64,000 nucleotides of DNA, taken from NCBI GenBank assembly GCA_019634915.1, contig JAHCAN010000014.1:1-64000 (forward strand), written 5' to 3'. The stretch's first letter is position 1. Each line of letters begins with the position of its first letter. The notes under the pieces were generated by a model. It saw only the letters and a list, made by a program, of their open reading frames with translations. It had not been told where the DNA came from and did no database searches. The position numbers were made by a program, and so were the translations under genes. Positions 9,122-17,644 of the stretch are shown here, piece after piece. The stretch comes from Steroidobacteraceae bacterium (lineage in GTDB: Bacteria > Pseudomonadota > Gammaproteobacteria > Steroidobacterales > Steroidobacteraceae).

Positions 9122-9955
9122 CTAGAACGCGCTCTTGACCGTGCCGCCGTCGGCGCGCAGCGCCGCGCCGGTCGTGGCGGATGCAAGCGGGCTGGCGATG
9201 AACGCGACGAAGTGGCCGATCTCGTCCGGGTGTCCGAAGCGTTTCAGCAGCGACGTCGGGCGACGCTCGGTGAAGAACTGGCGCTCGACGTCTTCCCATG
9301 GCCGCCCATCCGCGGCCTTGCCGCCCGGCGGCCGTGCGCGCGTCGGCCCGGGCAGCACGCTGTTCACGGTGATCTTCGTGCCGGCGGTGGCTTCCGCGAG
9401 CCCGCGCGCCACGGCGATCTGCGCGGCCTTGGTCATGCCGTACTGGATGCTGTCGGGCGGAATGTGGTACGCGCTCTCGCTCGATATGAAGATGATGCGC
9501 CCCCAGTCGCGTTTGCGCATGCCGGGCAGGTACAGGCGCGACAGCCGCACGCCGCTCATCACGTTGAGCTCGATGAGCCGGTACCAGTCCTCGTCGGTGG
9601 TCTGCTCGAAGGGCCGCGCGCCATAGCTGCCGACGTTGTTCACGAGAATCTCGACGTCCGGGAAGGCCGCGTGGATGGCGCTCGCACCATCGGCCGTCGA
9701 CATGTCCGCGGCGAAGCCCTGCGCCGTACGGCCGGTCTCCTTGCGCAGCCTTTCGATGGCCGCATTCACGCCGGCCTCGCTGCGCCCGTTGACGATGACG
9801 TCGGCACCTTCATCGAGCAGTGCCTTCGCGATCGAGTAGCCGATCCCCGAAGTGCTGCCGGTGACCAGCGCGCGCCGACCTTCCAGTTGCAGGTCGAGCG
9901 CGTGGGCGCTGACGCAGGACAGCCCGATACAGAGCAGCAGCACGAGATGGCGCAT
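9122..9955 (-). CDS. Short-chain dehydrogenase/reductase with an N-terminal signal peptide
   Basis: A 277-residue SDR. The NAD(P)-binding glycine motif is complete (TGSTSGIG), followed by NNVGSYG, the catalytic Ser in FISSESA, and the Tyr/Lys pair in YGMTK. The unusual part is the first 19 residues, MRHLVLLLCIGLSCVSAHA, which look like a cleavable Sec signal directly before the Rossmann strand. No alternative in-frame ATG, GTG or TTG occurs between this start and the domain, so the extension belongs to the protein unless a CTG start is used. The substrate is unknown. The ATG lies 3 bases after the cbpM stop and yggS follows, so it is part of the cbpA operon. Confidence 0.85.
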   Translation of the reverse strand: MRHLVLLLCIGLSCVSAHALDLQLEGRRALVTGSTSGIGYSIAKALLDEGADVIVNGRSEAGVNAAIERLRKETGRTAQGFAADMSTADGASAIHAAFPDVEILVNNVGSYGARPFEQTTDEDWYRLIELNVMSGVRLSRLYLPGMRKRDWGRIIFISSESAYHIPPDSIQYGMTKAAQIAVARGLAEATAGTKITVNSVLPGPTRARPPGGKAADGRPWEDVERQFFTERRPTSLLKRFGHPDEIGHFVAFIASPLASATTGAALRADGGTVKSAF

Positions 9956-9958
9956 GAG

Positions 9959-10273
9959 TCAGTCCTCCATTCCGGAAACATCCTGACGCCGCTCGAGGAC
10001 TTCGATGCGCTCGAGCAGTTCGATCGCGAGCGCCGCGCCGGCGACGTTGACGCCGAGGTCGCGCCGCAGCCGCACCGCGAGCTGCGCACGTCGCAGCGAG
10101 GGCCCCACGAATTCCCGCCCGGCCGATGTCCGGGTTTCGAGCACGCCTTCCTGTACCAGTTCGAGAATGAACTGCCGCTCCACCGCGCAGAGACGGCAGA
10201 GCTCGTCCACGCCGAGCGGGCCTTCCTCCTCGACGATCCGACCGACGGATACCGACAGGCTTTGCGTGCTCAT
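9959..10273 (-). CDS. cbpM: Chaperone modulator CbpM
   Basis: A 104-residue MerR-like (MerR_2) helical protein. In Escherichia coli, CbpM binds the J-domain of CbpA and blocks both its DnaK co-chaperone activity and its DNA binding. Recognisable here are the early VDELCRLCAVERQFILELVQ helix-turn-helix-like region and the C-terminal predicted coiled-coil helix (LAIELLERIEVLERR). The start overlaps the cbpA stop in an ATGA arrangement, the usual coupling of this pair and good evidence for the identity. The length matches the family. Confidence 0.93.
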   Translation of the reverse strand: MSTQSLSVSVGRIVEEEGPLGVDELCRLCAVERQFILELVQEGVLETRTSAGREFVGPSLRRAQLAVRLRRDLGVNVAGAALAIELLERIEVLERRQDVSGMED

Positions 10274-11232
10274 GATCCTGCTCCGAGGGATGATCGCGGG
10301 TTGAACGGTACGGCTGCCGCGAAAGCTTCGTACGCTGCGCGCGCCGTCGCGGTGTCGGCCGGCGGCAGCGCGATCTGCAGCGTGGCATAGAGATCGCCCG
10401 GAGGCCGCGCAGGCAGCCCCTTGCCGCGCAGCCGCAGACGGGTACCTGCGCGTGAACCCGGCGGAATCTGCATCGCCACCGACCCGTCGGGCGTCGGTAC
10501 CGTCACCGATGCACCCAACGCCGCTTCCCAGGGCGTGACGGGCAGATCGAAATGCAGGTCGCGGCCGTCGGGCCGGTAGAGGCGGTGCGGCGCGAAGCCT
10601 ACTTCGAGCAACAGGTCGCCGGCCCGGGTTTCGCCGGGCAGTTTCTCGCCCTGGCCGGCAAGCCGGATGTGCTGCCCGGCCTGGATGCCGCGGGGAATCT
10701 TCACGTTGAGCGTACGCTCGCGCAGCCGGGGCCTGCCGTCCTGTCCGACTTCGGGAACGCGCAAGGTCAAGGTGCGCGTGCCACCCTCGAGCGACGCCTC
10801 GAGATCGATGATCACGCGCGCATGATGATCCGCGCCCCGCCCGCGCGGCGCGCTGCGGCCCATCGTGCTCGCGCGGCCGAACAGGGTCTCGAAGAACTCG
10901 CTGGGATCGCCTTCGAAGACGAAGCCTCGCCCATCGTCACCCGCCTGGCCCGCGCCGCCGCCGAATTCGAACCCGGCACCCCAGTCCGGCGGCGGACGGA
11001 ACGGCTCGCCGGGGCGGGGCCCGCTGCCGAGCTGGTCGTAGGCGGTGCGCCTGGCCGGGTCGCGCAGCACTTCATACGCTTCGCCGACTTCCTTGAAGCG
11101 CGCCTCGGCGTCCGGTTCCTTGCTCACGTCCGGGTGGTAACGGCGCGCGAGTCTGCGATAGGCCTGCTTGATCTGCTCGGCCGTGGCGTCGCGCGCGACG
11201 CCCATGATCGCGTAATAGTCCTTGAACTCCAT
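10270..11232 (-). CDS. cbpA: Curved-DNA-binding DnaJ-like chaperone CbpA
   Basis: A 320-residue J-domain protein. The J-domain occupies residues ~4-70 (DYYAIMGV, YRRLARRYHPD with the essential HPD, YDQLG). A Gly/Phe-rich linker follows, then two C-terminal beta-sandwich substrate-binding domains (LTLRVPEVG, LNVKIPRGI, LRLRGKGLP); there is no zinc-finger CxxCxGxG block. That domain order defines CbpA/DjlA-type co-chaperones of DnaK rather than DnaJ itself. The ATG at 11232 was chosen because it begins the conserved MEFKDYYAIMGV; the frame stays open further upstream without meaning. It is the first gene of the operon with cbpM and is divergent from the DUF488 gene across 78 bases. Confidence 0.95.
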   Translation of the reverse strand: MEFKDYYAIMGVARDATAEQIKQAYRRLARRYHPDVSKEPDAEARFKEVGEAYEVLRDPARRTAYDQLGSGPRPGEPFRPPPDWGAGFEFGGGAGQAGDDGRGFVFEGDPSEFFETLFGRASTMGRSAPRGRGADHHARVIIDLEASLEGGTRTLTLRVPEVGQDGRPRLRERTLNVKIPRGIQAGQHIRLAGQGEKLPGETRAGDLLLEVGFAPHRLYRPDGRDLHFDLPVTPWEAALGASVTVPTPDGSVAMQIPPGSRAGTRLRLRGKGLPARPPGDLYATLQIALPPADTATARAAYEAFAAAVPFNPRSSLGAGS

Positions 11233-11310
11233 CGATCCACATCCGGCGGTGTGATGCCGTCCAGTGTATCGCTTAATGCTATGGTCGCCGTATCCATGGG
11301 TGGGGCAGGC

Positions 11311-11883
11311 ATGAACGAACTTCCGCCGCCACGGCTCGCGCGCTGGCCGGAAGGCGCGATTTTCACCGTCGGACACTCGACGTTGCCGATCGGACGTTTC
11401 GTCGCGCTGCTGCAGACCTACGGCATCGGGCAACTCGCGGACATCCGCACCGTGCCCCGCTCGCGTCACAACCCGCAGTTCAACGCCGACACGCTGCCGC
11501 ACAGCCTGGCGGAGGCGCGGATCGCCTATGTCCCGATGCCGGCGCTCGGGGGCCTGCGCCGGCCGCGCGCGGATTCACCGAATACCGGCTGGCGAAACAA
11601 GAGCTTTCGCGGCTATGCCGACTACATGCAGGGGGCGGCGTTTCACGACGCCATCGGCGAGCTCATCGCGACGAGTGCGCGGCAGCGCACGGCGATCATG
11701 TGCGCCGAAGCCGTGCCGTGGCGCTGCCATCGTTCGCTGGTGGCGGACGCGCTCGGCGTGCGCGGCGTGGCCGTGATCGAGATTCTGTCGGCAGGCAGTT
11801 ACCGGATGCACGAGCTCACGCCTTTCGCGCGGGTCGACGGGACGTCGCTCACCTACCCGGGCGACCAGGCCCGTCTGTTCTGA
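11311..11883 (+). CDS. DUF488 domain-containing protein
   Basis: A 190-residue cytoplasmic protein of family DUF488. The signatures are FTVGHST and LADIRTVPRSRHNPQF in the first third and the cysteine-containing MCAEAVPWRCHRSLVADAL near the C-terminus. The biochemical role is unknown; members are often found near stress or DNA-metabolism genes. The ATG at 11311 follows GGGGCAGGC, a usable ribosome-binding site. Earlier in-frame codons lie antisense to cbpA and were rejected. It is divergent from the CbpA chaperone operon and could be expressed from the same 78-base spacer. Confidence 0.88.
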   Translation: MNELPPPRLARWPEGAIFTVGHSTLPIGRFVALLQTYGIGQLADIRTVPRSRHNPQFNADTLPHSLAEARIAYVPMPALGGLRRPRADSPNTGWRNKSFRGYADYMQGAAFHDAIGELIATSARQRTAIMCAEAVPWRCHRSLVADALGVRGVAVIEILSAGSYRMHELTPFARVDGTSLTYPGDQARLF

Positions 11884-11963
11884 ATCATTGATCCGGCAGC
11901 GTGGGCGCGGAGCTTACGTTGCTGGTTATCATCCGCTAGTCTGCCAAGAAATGGTTTGCGACC

Positions 11964-13367
11964 ATGACGGATCCTCAGGCAACGACATCCGACGCGCTCG
12001 TCATCTTCGGCCTCACCGGTGACCTCGCGTTCAAGAAGATCATTCCGGCGATCGCGGGTCTCGTGCATCGCGGGCGTCACACGGGGCGCGTGCTCGGCGT
12101 CGCGCGCGACGAGTGGAGCGCCGTGCGGCTGACCGAGCGTGTCTGCGCGAGCCTGCGCGCGCAGGGCGAGGGCTACGATGAGGCGGCGGCGAAAGCGCTC
12201 GCGGCGCGCATCCAGTACGTCGCCGGCGATTACCGGGACGCCGCCACGTTCCGCCGGCTGAAGGACGCGCTCGACGGCGCGCGCGCGCCGCTCTTTTATC
12301 TTGCGATCCCGCCAAGCCTGTTCGGCGAGGTCGTCGCGCATCTCGGCGCGTCGGGTTGCGCGGGCGAGGCGGCTCGGGTCGTCGTCGAGAAGCCGCTCGG
12401 CCGCGATCTCGTCTCGGCGCAGGCGCTCAATCGCCATCTCGCGCAGGTGTTCGACGAGCCGCGCATCTTCCGCATCGATCATTTCCTCGGCAAGGAGCCG
12501 GTGCAGAACCTGATCTACTTCCGCTTCGCGAACCGCTTCCTCGAGCCGATCTGGAACCACGAACACGTCGCGAGCGTGCAGCTGACGATGGCGGAGTCTT
12601 TCGGCGTCGAGGGTCGCGGGCGTCTCTACGAGGAGCTCGGCGCAGTCCGCGACGTCGTGCAGAACCACCTGCTGCAGGTCGTGACGCTGCTCGCGATGGA
12701 GCCGCCGGCGCGATACGCCAGCGGCGCGTTGCGCGATGCCAAGGTCCGGGTGCTCGAGGCGATCGCGCCGCTCGAGGCCTCGCATGTCGTGCGCGGCCAG
12801 TACGCCGGCTATCGCGACGAGCCGGGCGTCGCGCAGGACTCGAACGTGGAAACCTACGTGGCGCTGCGCTTCGGCATCGACACACCGCGCTGGCGCGGCG
12901 TGCCGTTCCTCGTGCGCGCCGGCAAGGGCATGGCGGTCACTGCGACGCAGGTGAGCGTGCGGCTGCATGCGGCGATGCCGCGGCTGTTCGACGCCGCGCC
13001 CGACGATCCGAATCACCTGCGCTTCCGGCTCGGCCCCGACCGTGTATCGATCGGTCTTGGCGTGCGCACCAAGGCGCCGGGCGAGGAGATGCGCGGCCGC
13101 GACGAGGAGCTGCTGATGTGTGACGAGGACACCGGCTCGATGAGTGCCTACGAGCGCCTGATCGGCGACGCGCTGCGCGGCGATCCGTCACTGTTCGCGC
13201 GCCAGGATTCGATCGAGGCGGCGTGGCGCATCGTCGATGGCGTGGCGGCGGGTGCGCGCGGTGCGGACGGCGCGCCGCAGGTCTACGCGCGCGGCAGCTG
13301 GGGACCGGACAGCCGTGCGCTGGCCGCCGACATCGGCGGCTGGGTCGATCCGGGCACGGGCTGCTGA
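11964..13367 (+). CDS. zwf: Glucose-6-phosphate 1-dehydrogenase
   Basis: A 467-residue enzyme oxidising glucose 6-phosphate to 6-phosphogluconolactone with NADP or NAD, the entry step of the oxidative pentose phosphate (or Entner-Doudoroff) route. The active-site signature RIDHFLGKE is exact, followed by QNLIYFRFANRFLEPIWN. The coenzyme fingerprint reads FGLTGDLAFKK instead of the more common GASGDLA, a tolerated variation that places it in a divergent branch of the family. pgl starts 4 bases after its stop, so the two reactions are encoded together. The promoter is probably in the ~80 bases before the ATG; I see no strong consensus there. Confidence 0.95.
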   Translation: MTDPQATTSDALVIFGLTGDLAFKKIIPAIAGLVHRGRHTGRVLGVARDEWSAVRLTERVCASLRAQGEGYDEAAAKALAARIQYVAGDYRDAATFRRLKDALDGARAPLFYLAIPPSLFGEVVAHLGASGCAGEAARVVVEKPLGRDLVSAQALNRHLAQVFDEPRIFRIDHFLGKEPVQNLIYFRFANRFLEPIWNHEHVASVQLTMAESFGVEGRGRLYEELGAVRDVVQNHLLQVVTLLAMEPPARYASGALRDAKVRVLEAIAPLEASHVVRGQYAGYRDEPGVAQDSNVETYVALRFGIDTPRWRGVPFLVRAGKGMAVTATQVSVRLHAAMPRLFDAAPDDPNHLRFRLGPDRVSIGLGVRTKAPGEEMRGRDEELLMCDEDTGSMSAYERLIGDALRGDPSLFARQDSIEAAWRIVDGVAAGARGADGAPQVYARGSWGPDSRALAADIGGWVDPGTGC

Positions 13368-13371
13368 CGGC

Positions 13372-14052
13372 ATGGACTGGGTGACCGGCGAAGACGTCGC
13401 GACCACCGAGCGGGCCGCCGCGGAATTCATCGCCACGCGGCTGCGCGAGGCGATCGCGGCCCGCGGGCGCGCCATGCTCGCGGTCAGCGGCGGGCGCACG
13501 CCGTGGAACATGTTCGGGCGGCTGGCGGATTGCGCGCTCGAATGGAATGCCGTGCATCTGTTCCAGGTCGACGAACGCATCGTCCCCGCCGACGACGATG
13601 CGCGCAACTGGAAGCATCTGCTCGCGACGCCGCTCGCCGCCCGCATCCCGCCGGCGCAGCGCCATCCGATGCCGGTCGAGGTCGATGATCCGGAGCTTGC
13701 GGCGACGCGCTACGCCACGACGCTCGCCGCGGCCTGCGGCGATCCGCCGGTACTCGACGTCGTGCATCTCGGCATCGGCGACGATGGCCACACGGCCTCG
13801 CTGTTCGCCGGCGATCCGCTGCTGGATGAGGCCGCGCGCGACGTCGGCGTGAGCCTGCCGCGCGAGGGCATCCGGCGGATCACGCTGACGCGCCCGGCGC
13901 TCGACCGCGCGCGCCACGTCGTGTGGTTCGCGCTCGGTGCCGCGCGCCAGCGGGCGGTCGCGCGCCTGTTCGCCGCTGACCGGTCGATTCCGGCGGGTCG
14001 CGTGGCACGCGAGCGTGCCACCTGCTTCACGGATCCGGCGGCGGCGCCTTAG
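13372..14052 (+). CDS. pgl: 6-phosphogluconolactonase (DevB/SOL family)
   Basis: A 226-residue lactonase of the DevB type, which hydrolyses 6-phosphogluconolactone to 6-phosphogluconate in the cytoplasm. Visible motifs are LAVSGGRTPWNMF (phosphate-binding loop), HLFQVDERIVP, and HLGIGDDGHTASLF, all characteristic. The ATG at 13372 lies 4 bases after the zwf stop. The last 26 bases of the gene overlap the 3' end of the convergent gnd gene, so both C-termini are encoded by the same DNA. Confidence 0.95.
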   Translation: MDWVTGEDVATTERAAAEFIATRLREAIAARGRAMLAVSGGRTPWNMFGRLADCALEWNAVHLFQVDERIVPADDDARNWKHLLATPLAARIPPAQRHPMPVEVDDPELAATRYATTLAAACGDPPVLDVVHLGIGDDGHTASLFAGDPLLDEAARDVGVSLPREGIRRITLTRPALDRARHVVWFALGAARQRAVARLFAADRSIPAGRVARERATCFTDPAAAP

Positions 14053-14953
14053 GCGGCAGCGCATGGCCGCCGAAGGCATTGCGCACGAGCGCGAGCAGCC
14101 GCGCGCCGAAGTCGTCGGCGCCCTGTGACGCGAAGCGCGCCATCAGCGCCGCGCTGATCACCGGTGCCGGTATGCCGAGATCGATCGCTTCGTGTGCGGT
14201 CCAGCGCCCTTCGCCCGAGTCGGCGATGCGGGCGCCGACTTCCTCCAGCGCCTCCGGCTTCGCGAGCACGCCGGCGGTCAGATCGAGCAGCCAGGAGCGG
14301 ATCACGGTGCCATGGCGCCATGCTTCGGCGATCTCGCCGAGCGGCAGCTCGAGGTCCTTGCGCGCGGCGAGCAGCGCGAAGCCCTCGGCATAGGCCTGCA
14401 TCAGGCCGTATTCGATGCCGTTGTGGATCATCTTGGTGAAATGGCCCGCGCCGCAGGGGCCGCAGTACACCCAGCCCCGATCGGGCGTGGGCGCCAGCAC
14501 GCGCACGAGCGGCAGGATCGCCTCGAAGTGCGCGCGCCCGCCGCCGACCATCAGCCCATAGCCCTCGTCGAGTCCCCAGATGCCGCCGGATACACCGGCG
14601 TCGAGGAAACCGACGCCCTGCGCGGCGAGCAGCGCGCCACGACGCTGCGAGTCGCGATAAAACGCATTGCCGCCGTCGATCACGAGGTCGCCGGCGCCGA
14701 GCCGCGCACCGAGCGCCGCGACGTTCTGCTCGGTCGCCTCGCCGGCCGGCACCATCAGCCAGACGATGCGCGGCGAGGGCAGGGCCTCGAGCAGGGCCTC
14801 GAGCTGCGCCGCGACGGCGATGTTCGGCTCGCCTGCGAGGGCGGCGCGCTCCGCCGCGCCGAGGCTGTAGCCGGTGACCTGGATGCCGCCGCGCGCGAGC
14901 CGGCGCGCCATGTTGCCGCCCATGCGGCCGAGGCCGATCAGACCGATGTGCAT
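14027..14953 (-). CDS. gnd: 6-phosphogluconate dehydrogenase, short (GntZ/Gnd-like) form
   Basis: A 308-residue oxidative decarboxylase of 6-phosphogluconate to ribulose 5-phosphate. The N-terminal dinucleotide-binding motif is GLIGLGRMGGNMA; the substrate-binding and catalytic segments are VIDGGNAFYRDS, DAGVSGGIWG and GHFTKMIHNGIEYGLMQ with the catalytic Lys. At ~300 residues it belongs to the short class, which is generally NAD-linked, and not to the ~470-residue NADP class. It completes the zwf-pgl pathway but is transcribed towards them and overlaps the pgl 3' end by 26 bases. It is divergent from the GGDEF gene. Confidence 0.94.
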   Translation of the reverse strand: MHIGLIGLGRMGGNMARRLARGGIQVTGYSLGAAERAALAGEPNIAVAAQLEALLEALPSPRIVWLMVPAGEATEQNVAALGARLGAGDLVIDGGNAFYRDSQRRGALLAAQGVGFLDAGVSGGIWGLDEGYGLMVGGGRAHFEAILPLVRVLAPTPDRGWVYCGPCGAGHFTKMIHNGIEYGLMQAYAEGFALLAARKDLELPLGEIAEAWRHGTVIRSWLLDLTAGVLAKPEALEEVGARIADSGEGRWTAHEAIDLGIPAPVISAALMARFASQGADDFGARLLALVRNAFGGHALPPKAPPPDP

Positions 14954-15076
14954 GCGGCGATGATACCCCCTCCATTTGCCATAACGCGAAGCGGCACACA
15001 TTGCCGGCGCCGCGGCCGCACATGCGTTAGATTTGCGCTCTTGAGCAGTGAACGGACAACAGGGGGTATCGTCGCG

Positions 15077-17023
15077 ATGGTCGCGGTCGCCGCGTGGCTC
15101 GGCGCCGCCGCTGTCGCCGAGACACCGGCCGCGGTGCATCCCGCCCAGGCCCTGATCGAGCAGGGCGCCATCGCGATGCGTTCCGATCCCGAGGCGAGCC
15201 GGCGCGATGCACAGGCCGCGCTCGCGGCACTGAAGCTGCAGCCCGATGCCGATCTCGAAATCCGCGCGCGGCTGCTGTTGTGCGACTACCAGTCCGAGCG
15301 CAACCAGGCGGCGGTCGACGCGGAAGTGGCCGCGATCGAGGCGCTGCTGCCGAAGGCGCGGCGGACCGGCCTGCGCGCCGGCCTGCTCGTCTGCCAGGGC
15401 GAGATGAACGAGACGCTCGGCAACAACGCGCAGGCGCTCGCCTACTACGAACAGGCGGTGCGGGTCGCCTCCGAGGCGCACGACGATGAAATGATCGCCG
15501 GCGCGCTGTTCTCGCGCGGTTACGTGCTCGGCCTGCAGGGCGAGTACGCGCGCGGGCTCGCGGACCTGCGCCGCGCGCAGGGGCTCTACGAGACGCTCGG
15601 CATGCAGCACCACGCGCTGACCGCGATGAACGGCGTGGCGATCCTCTACAACCGCATGGGCGATTACGAGCAGGCGCGCGACATCTACACGGCCGCGCTC
15701 GCGGCGCAGCGCAACGCGCACATGCTGCGCGAACAGGGCGTCACGCTGCACAATCTCGGTCGCGCGCACGAATACCTGCAGGAATGGCCCGAGGCGCGGC
15801 GCGCGTTCACCGAGTCGCTGGCGATCCAGCGCGAGATCCACTATCCGCGCGGCGAGGCCTACGCGCTGCGCGGGCTCGCGGCCGTCGACAACGGGCTCGG
15901 CAACTGGCGCGGCGCGCTCGACACGCTGAACCGGGCCTCGAAGCTGCAGGCCGCGACGCCCGATGCCCGGCTGCGCGCGCAGATCGATCTCGCCCGCGGC
16001 ACGGCGCTGCGCGGTCTCGGGCGCGACGACGAGAGCGTGGTCGCGCTGCGCTCGGCGATCGAGGTGCTGCGGGGCGGCGATGCGCGCAGCGAGCTGGCCG
16101 CCGCCTACACCGAGCTGGCCGCCGCCGAGGCGGCGCGCGGCGACTGGCGCGGCGCCTACACGCAGCTGATGCTCGCGCGCCAGGTCAGCGAGCGGCTGCT
16201 GCGCAACCAGATCGACCAGCGGTTCGCGACCCTGCGCGTCGAGTTCGACACGGCGGCCAAGGAAGCCGAGAACGCACTGCTGCTGCGCGACAACCGCGCC
16301 AGCGAGCAGGCCCTCGCGCAGAGCCGTGCGGTGCGCCGGCTGCAGGCGGTCGTGATCGCGCTCGGCGCGTTGCTCGTGCTGCTGCTCGCGGCATTCGCGA
16401 TCCACCAGCGGCGCGCCTCGCAGCGCATGCATCGGCTCGCGCTGACCGACGAGCTGACCGGCGCGCAGAATCGCCGCGGCGTGCTCGGGCGCCTCGCCGA
16501 GACGCTCGCGGCGGAGCAGGCCGGTCCGTGCACGATCCTGATCACCGACATCGATCACTTCAAGGGCATCAACGACCGCTACGGCCACGCGACCGGCGAC
16601 GAGGTGCTGAAGATCATGGCAGGCGCAGTGCGCGATGCGCTGCGTGAGCCGGCGTTCTTCGGGCGCCTCGGCGGCGAGGAATTCCTGATCGTGCTGCCCG
16701 ATACCGCGCTCGGCGAGGGGCGCATGACGGCCGAGCGCATGCGCGAGCGCGTCGCCGCGGTCGACCTGTCACACATCTGCCCGGTGCGCCGGCGCATCAC
16801 GGTCAGCATCGGCGTCACCGTCGCGACCGCCGGCGACACGCCGAGCACGATGCTGCAGCGGGCGGACGAGGCGCTGTACGCGGCCAAGCGCGCCGGGCGC
16901 AATGCCGTGCGCGTGTGCCCGCCGGGCGGCGGGTCAGCGCCGTTCGCGGATGGCGCGCAGCGCGATGCGATCGATCAGGCGGGGAGCGAAGAGCTTCAGA
17001 GCGCGTCCGGCCCGCCCGCGTAG
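15077..17023 (+). CDS. TPR-repeat GGDEF diguanylate cyclase, membrane-anchored
   Basis: A ~648-residue signalling protein. The N-terminus has a signal-like hydrophobic segment; residues ~25-400 form tetratricopeptide-like repeats (for example NNAQALAYYEQAVRVA, YTAALAAQRNAHMLREQG). A transmembrane helix follows (RLQAVVIALGALLVLLLAAF), then a complete GGDEF domain with LTDELTGAQNRRG, DIDHFKGINDRYGH and active-site GGEEF, so cyclic-di-GMP synthesis is expected. The repeats would face the periplasm and act as sensor. The ATG at 15077 follows an AGGGGG site; a TTG at 15041 would add 12 residues and a positive charge to the signal and is an alternative. The 30-residue C-terminal extension overlaps the convergent SDR remnant. 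Confidence 0.9.
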   Translation: MVAVAAWLGAAAVAETPAAVHPAQALIEQGAIAMRSDPEASRRDAQAALAALKLQPDADLEIRARLLLCDYQSERNQAAVDAEVAAIEALLPKARRTGLRAGLLVCQGEMNETLGNNAQALAYYEQAVRVASEAHDDEMIAGALFSRGYVLGLQGEYARGLADLRRAQGLYETLGMQHHALTAMNGVAILYNRMGDYEQARDIYTAALAAQRNAHMLREQGVTLHNLGRAHEYLQEWPEARRAFTESLAIQREIHYPRGEAYALRGLAAVDNGLGNWRGALDTLNRASKLQAATPDARLRAQIDLARGTALRGLGRDDESVVALRSAIEVLRGGDARSELAAAYTELAAAEAARGDWRGAYTQLMLARQVSERLLRNQIDQRFATLRVEFDTAAKEAENALLLRDNRASEQALAQSRAVRRLQAVVIALGALLVLLLAAFAIHQRRASQRMHRLALTDELTGAQNRRGVLGRLAETLAAEQAGPCTILITDIDHFKGINDRYGHATGDEVLKIMAGAVRDALREPAFFGRLGGEEFLIVLPDTALGEGRMTAERMRERVAAVDLSHICPVRRRITVSIGVTVATAGDTPSTMLQRADEALYAAKRAGRNAVRVCPPGGGSAPFADGAQRDAIDQAGSEELQSASGPPA

Positions 17024-17548
17024 CGAAGTGACCAGCAGGCGATCGCGCCTCGCCATCGCGCGGTGCATGCGACGCGCACACTCCTCCGCCGTCATGATGC
17101 GCCCGACCTGCAGCGGGTTCCTGCCGAGCGGTTTGCCGTCGGGACCGACCGTGCGCTCGTGGATCTCGCTCAGTACGAAATCCGGCGCGACGATCGTCAC
17201 GTCGACGCCGTCGGCGGCGATCTCGATGCGCAGCGATTCGTAGAAGCCGACGACGGCATGCTTGCTGGCCGCGTAGGCGGTGCGTTCGGGCACGCCGGTG
17301 AGCCCGGCGACGCTCGCGACCGCGACGATCAGGCCGCGGGCACGGCGCAGGTGCGGCAGCGCCGCTGCGGTCAGCCAGACGTTGCTGTGGAAATTGAGCC
17401 GCATCAGCTGCTCGAAGATGCCGAGGTCGGCGAGCGCGTCGAACCGGCTCCACATCGTGCGACCGGCATTGCACACCAGCACGTCGAGCCGGCCGCAGCG
17501 CTCGACCGCGAATGCGATCAGCGCCTCGCAGGCGGCGCGGTCGGTCAC
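16934..17548 (-). CDS. N-terminally truncated short-chain dehydrogenase (probable remnant)
   Basis: 204 residues of a classical SDR: DVLVCNAG, VASVAGL with the catalytic Ser region, and YAASKHA with the Tyr and Lys are all present. The first Rossmann unit with TGxxxGxG is absent. Reading upstream in the same frame gives about 30 more SDR-like residues (AARALGA, RVVDVTDRAACEAL) and then a stop at about 17637-17639. No start codon better than the GTG at 17548 occurs, and no glycine motif is found in the other minus frames up to 17860. Without that motif, cofactor binding is unlikely. The cut lies directly beside the ATG of the divergent MBL gene. Its 3' end overlaps the GGDEF gene by 90 bases. 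Confidence 0.6.
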   Translation of the reverse strand: MTDRAACEALIAFAVERCGRLDVLVCNAGRTMWSRFDALADLGIFEQLMRLNFHSNVWLTAAALPHLRRARGLIVAVASVAGLTGVPERTAYAASKHAVVGFYESLRIEIAADGVDVTIVAPDFVLSEIHERTVGPDGKPLGRNPLQVGRIMTAEECARRMHRAMARRDRLLVTSLRGRAGRALKLFAPRLIDRIALRAIRERR

Positions 17549-17644
17549 GTCGACGACCCGCGTGTGCGCGATCGCGCCCAGCGCGCGCGCCGCCGCTGGA
17601 AATCCGGATCGCCACCCGTGCGCCGGCTCGCTATCCTAGCGGCA

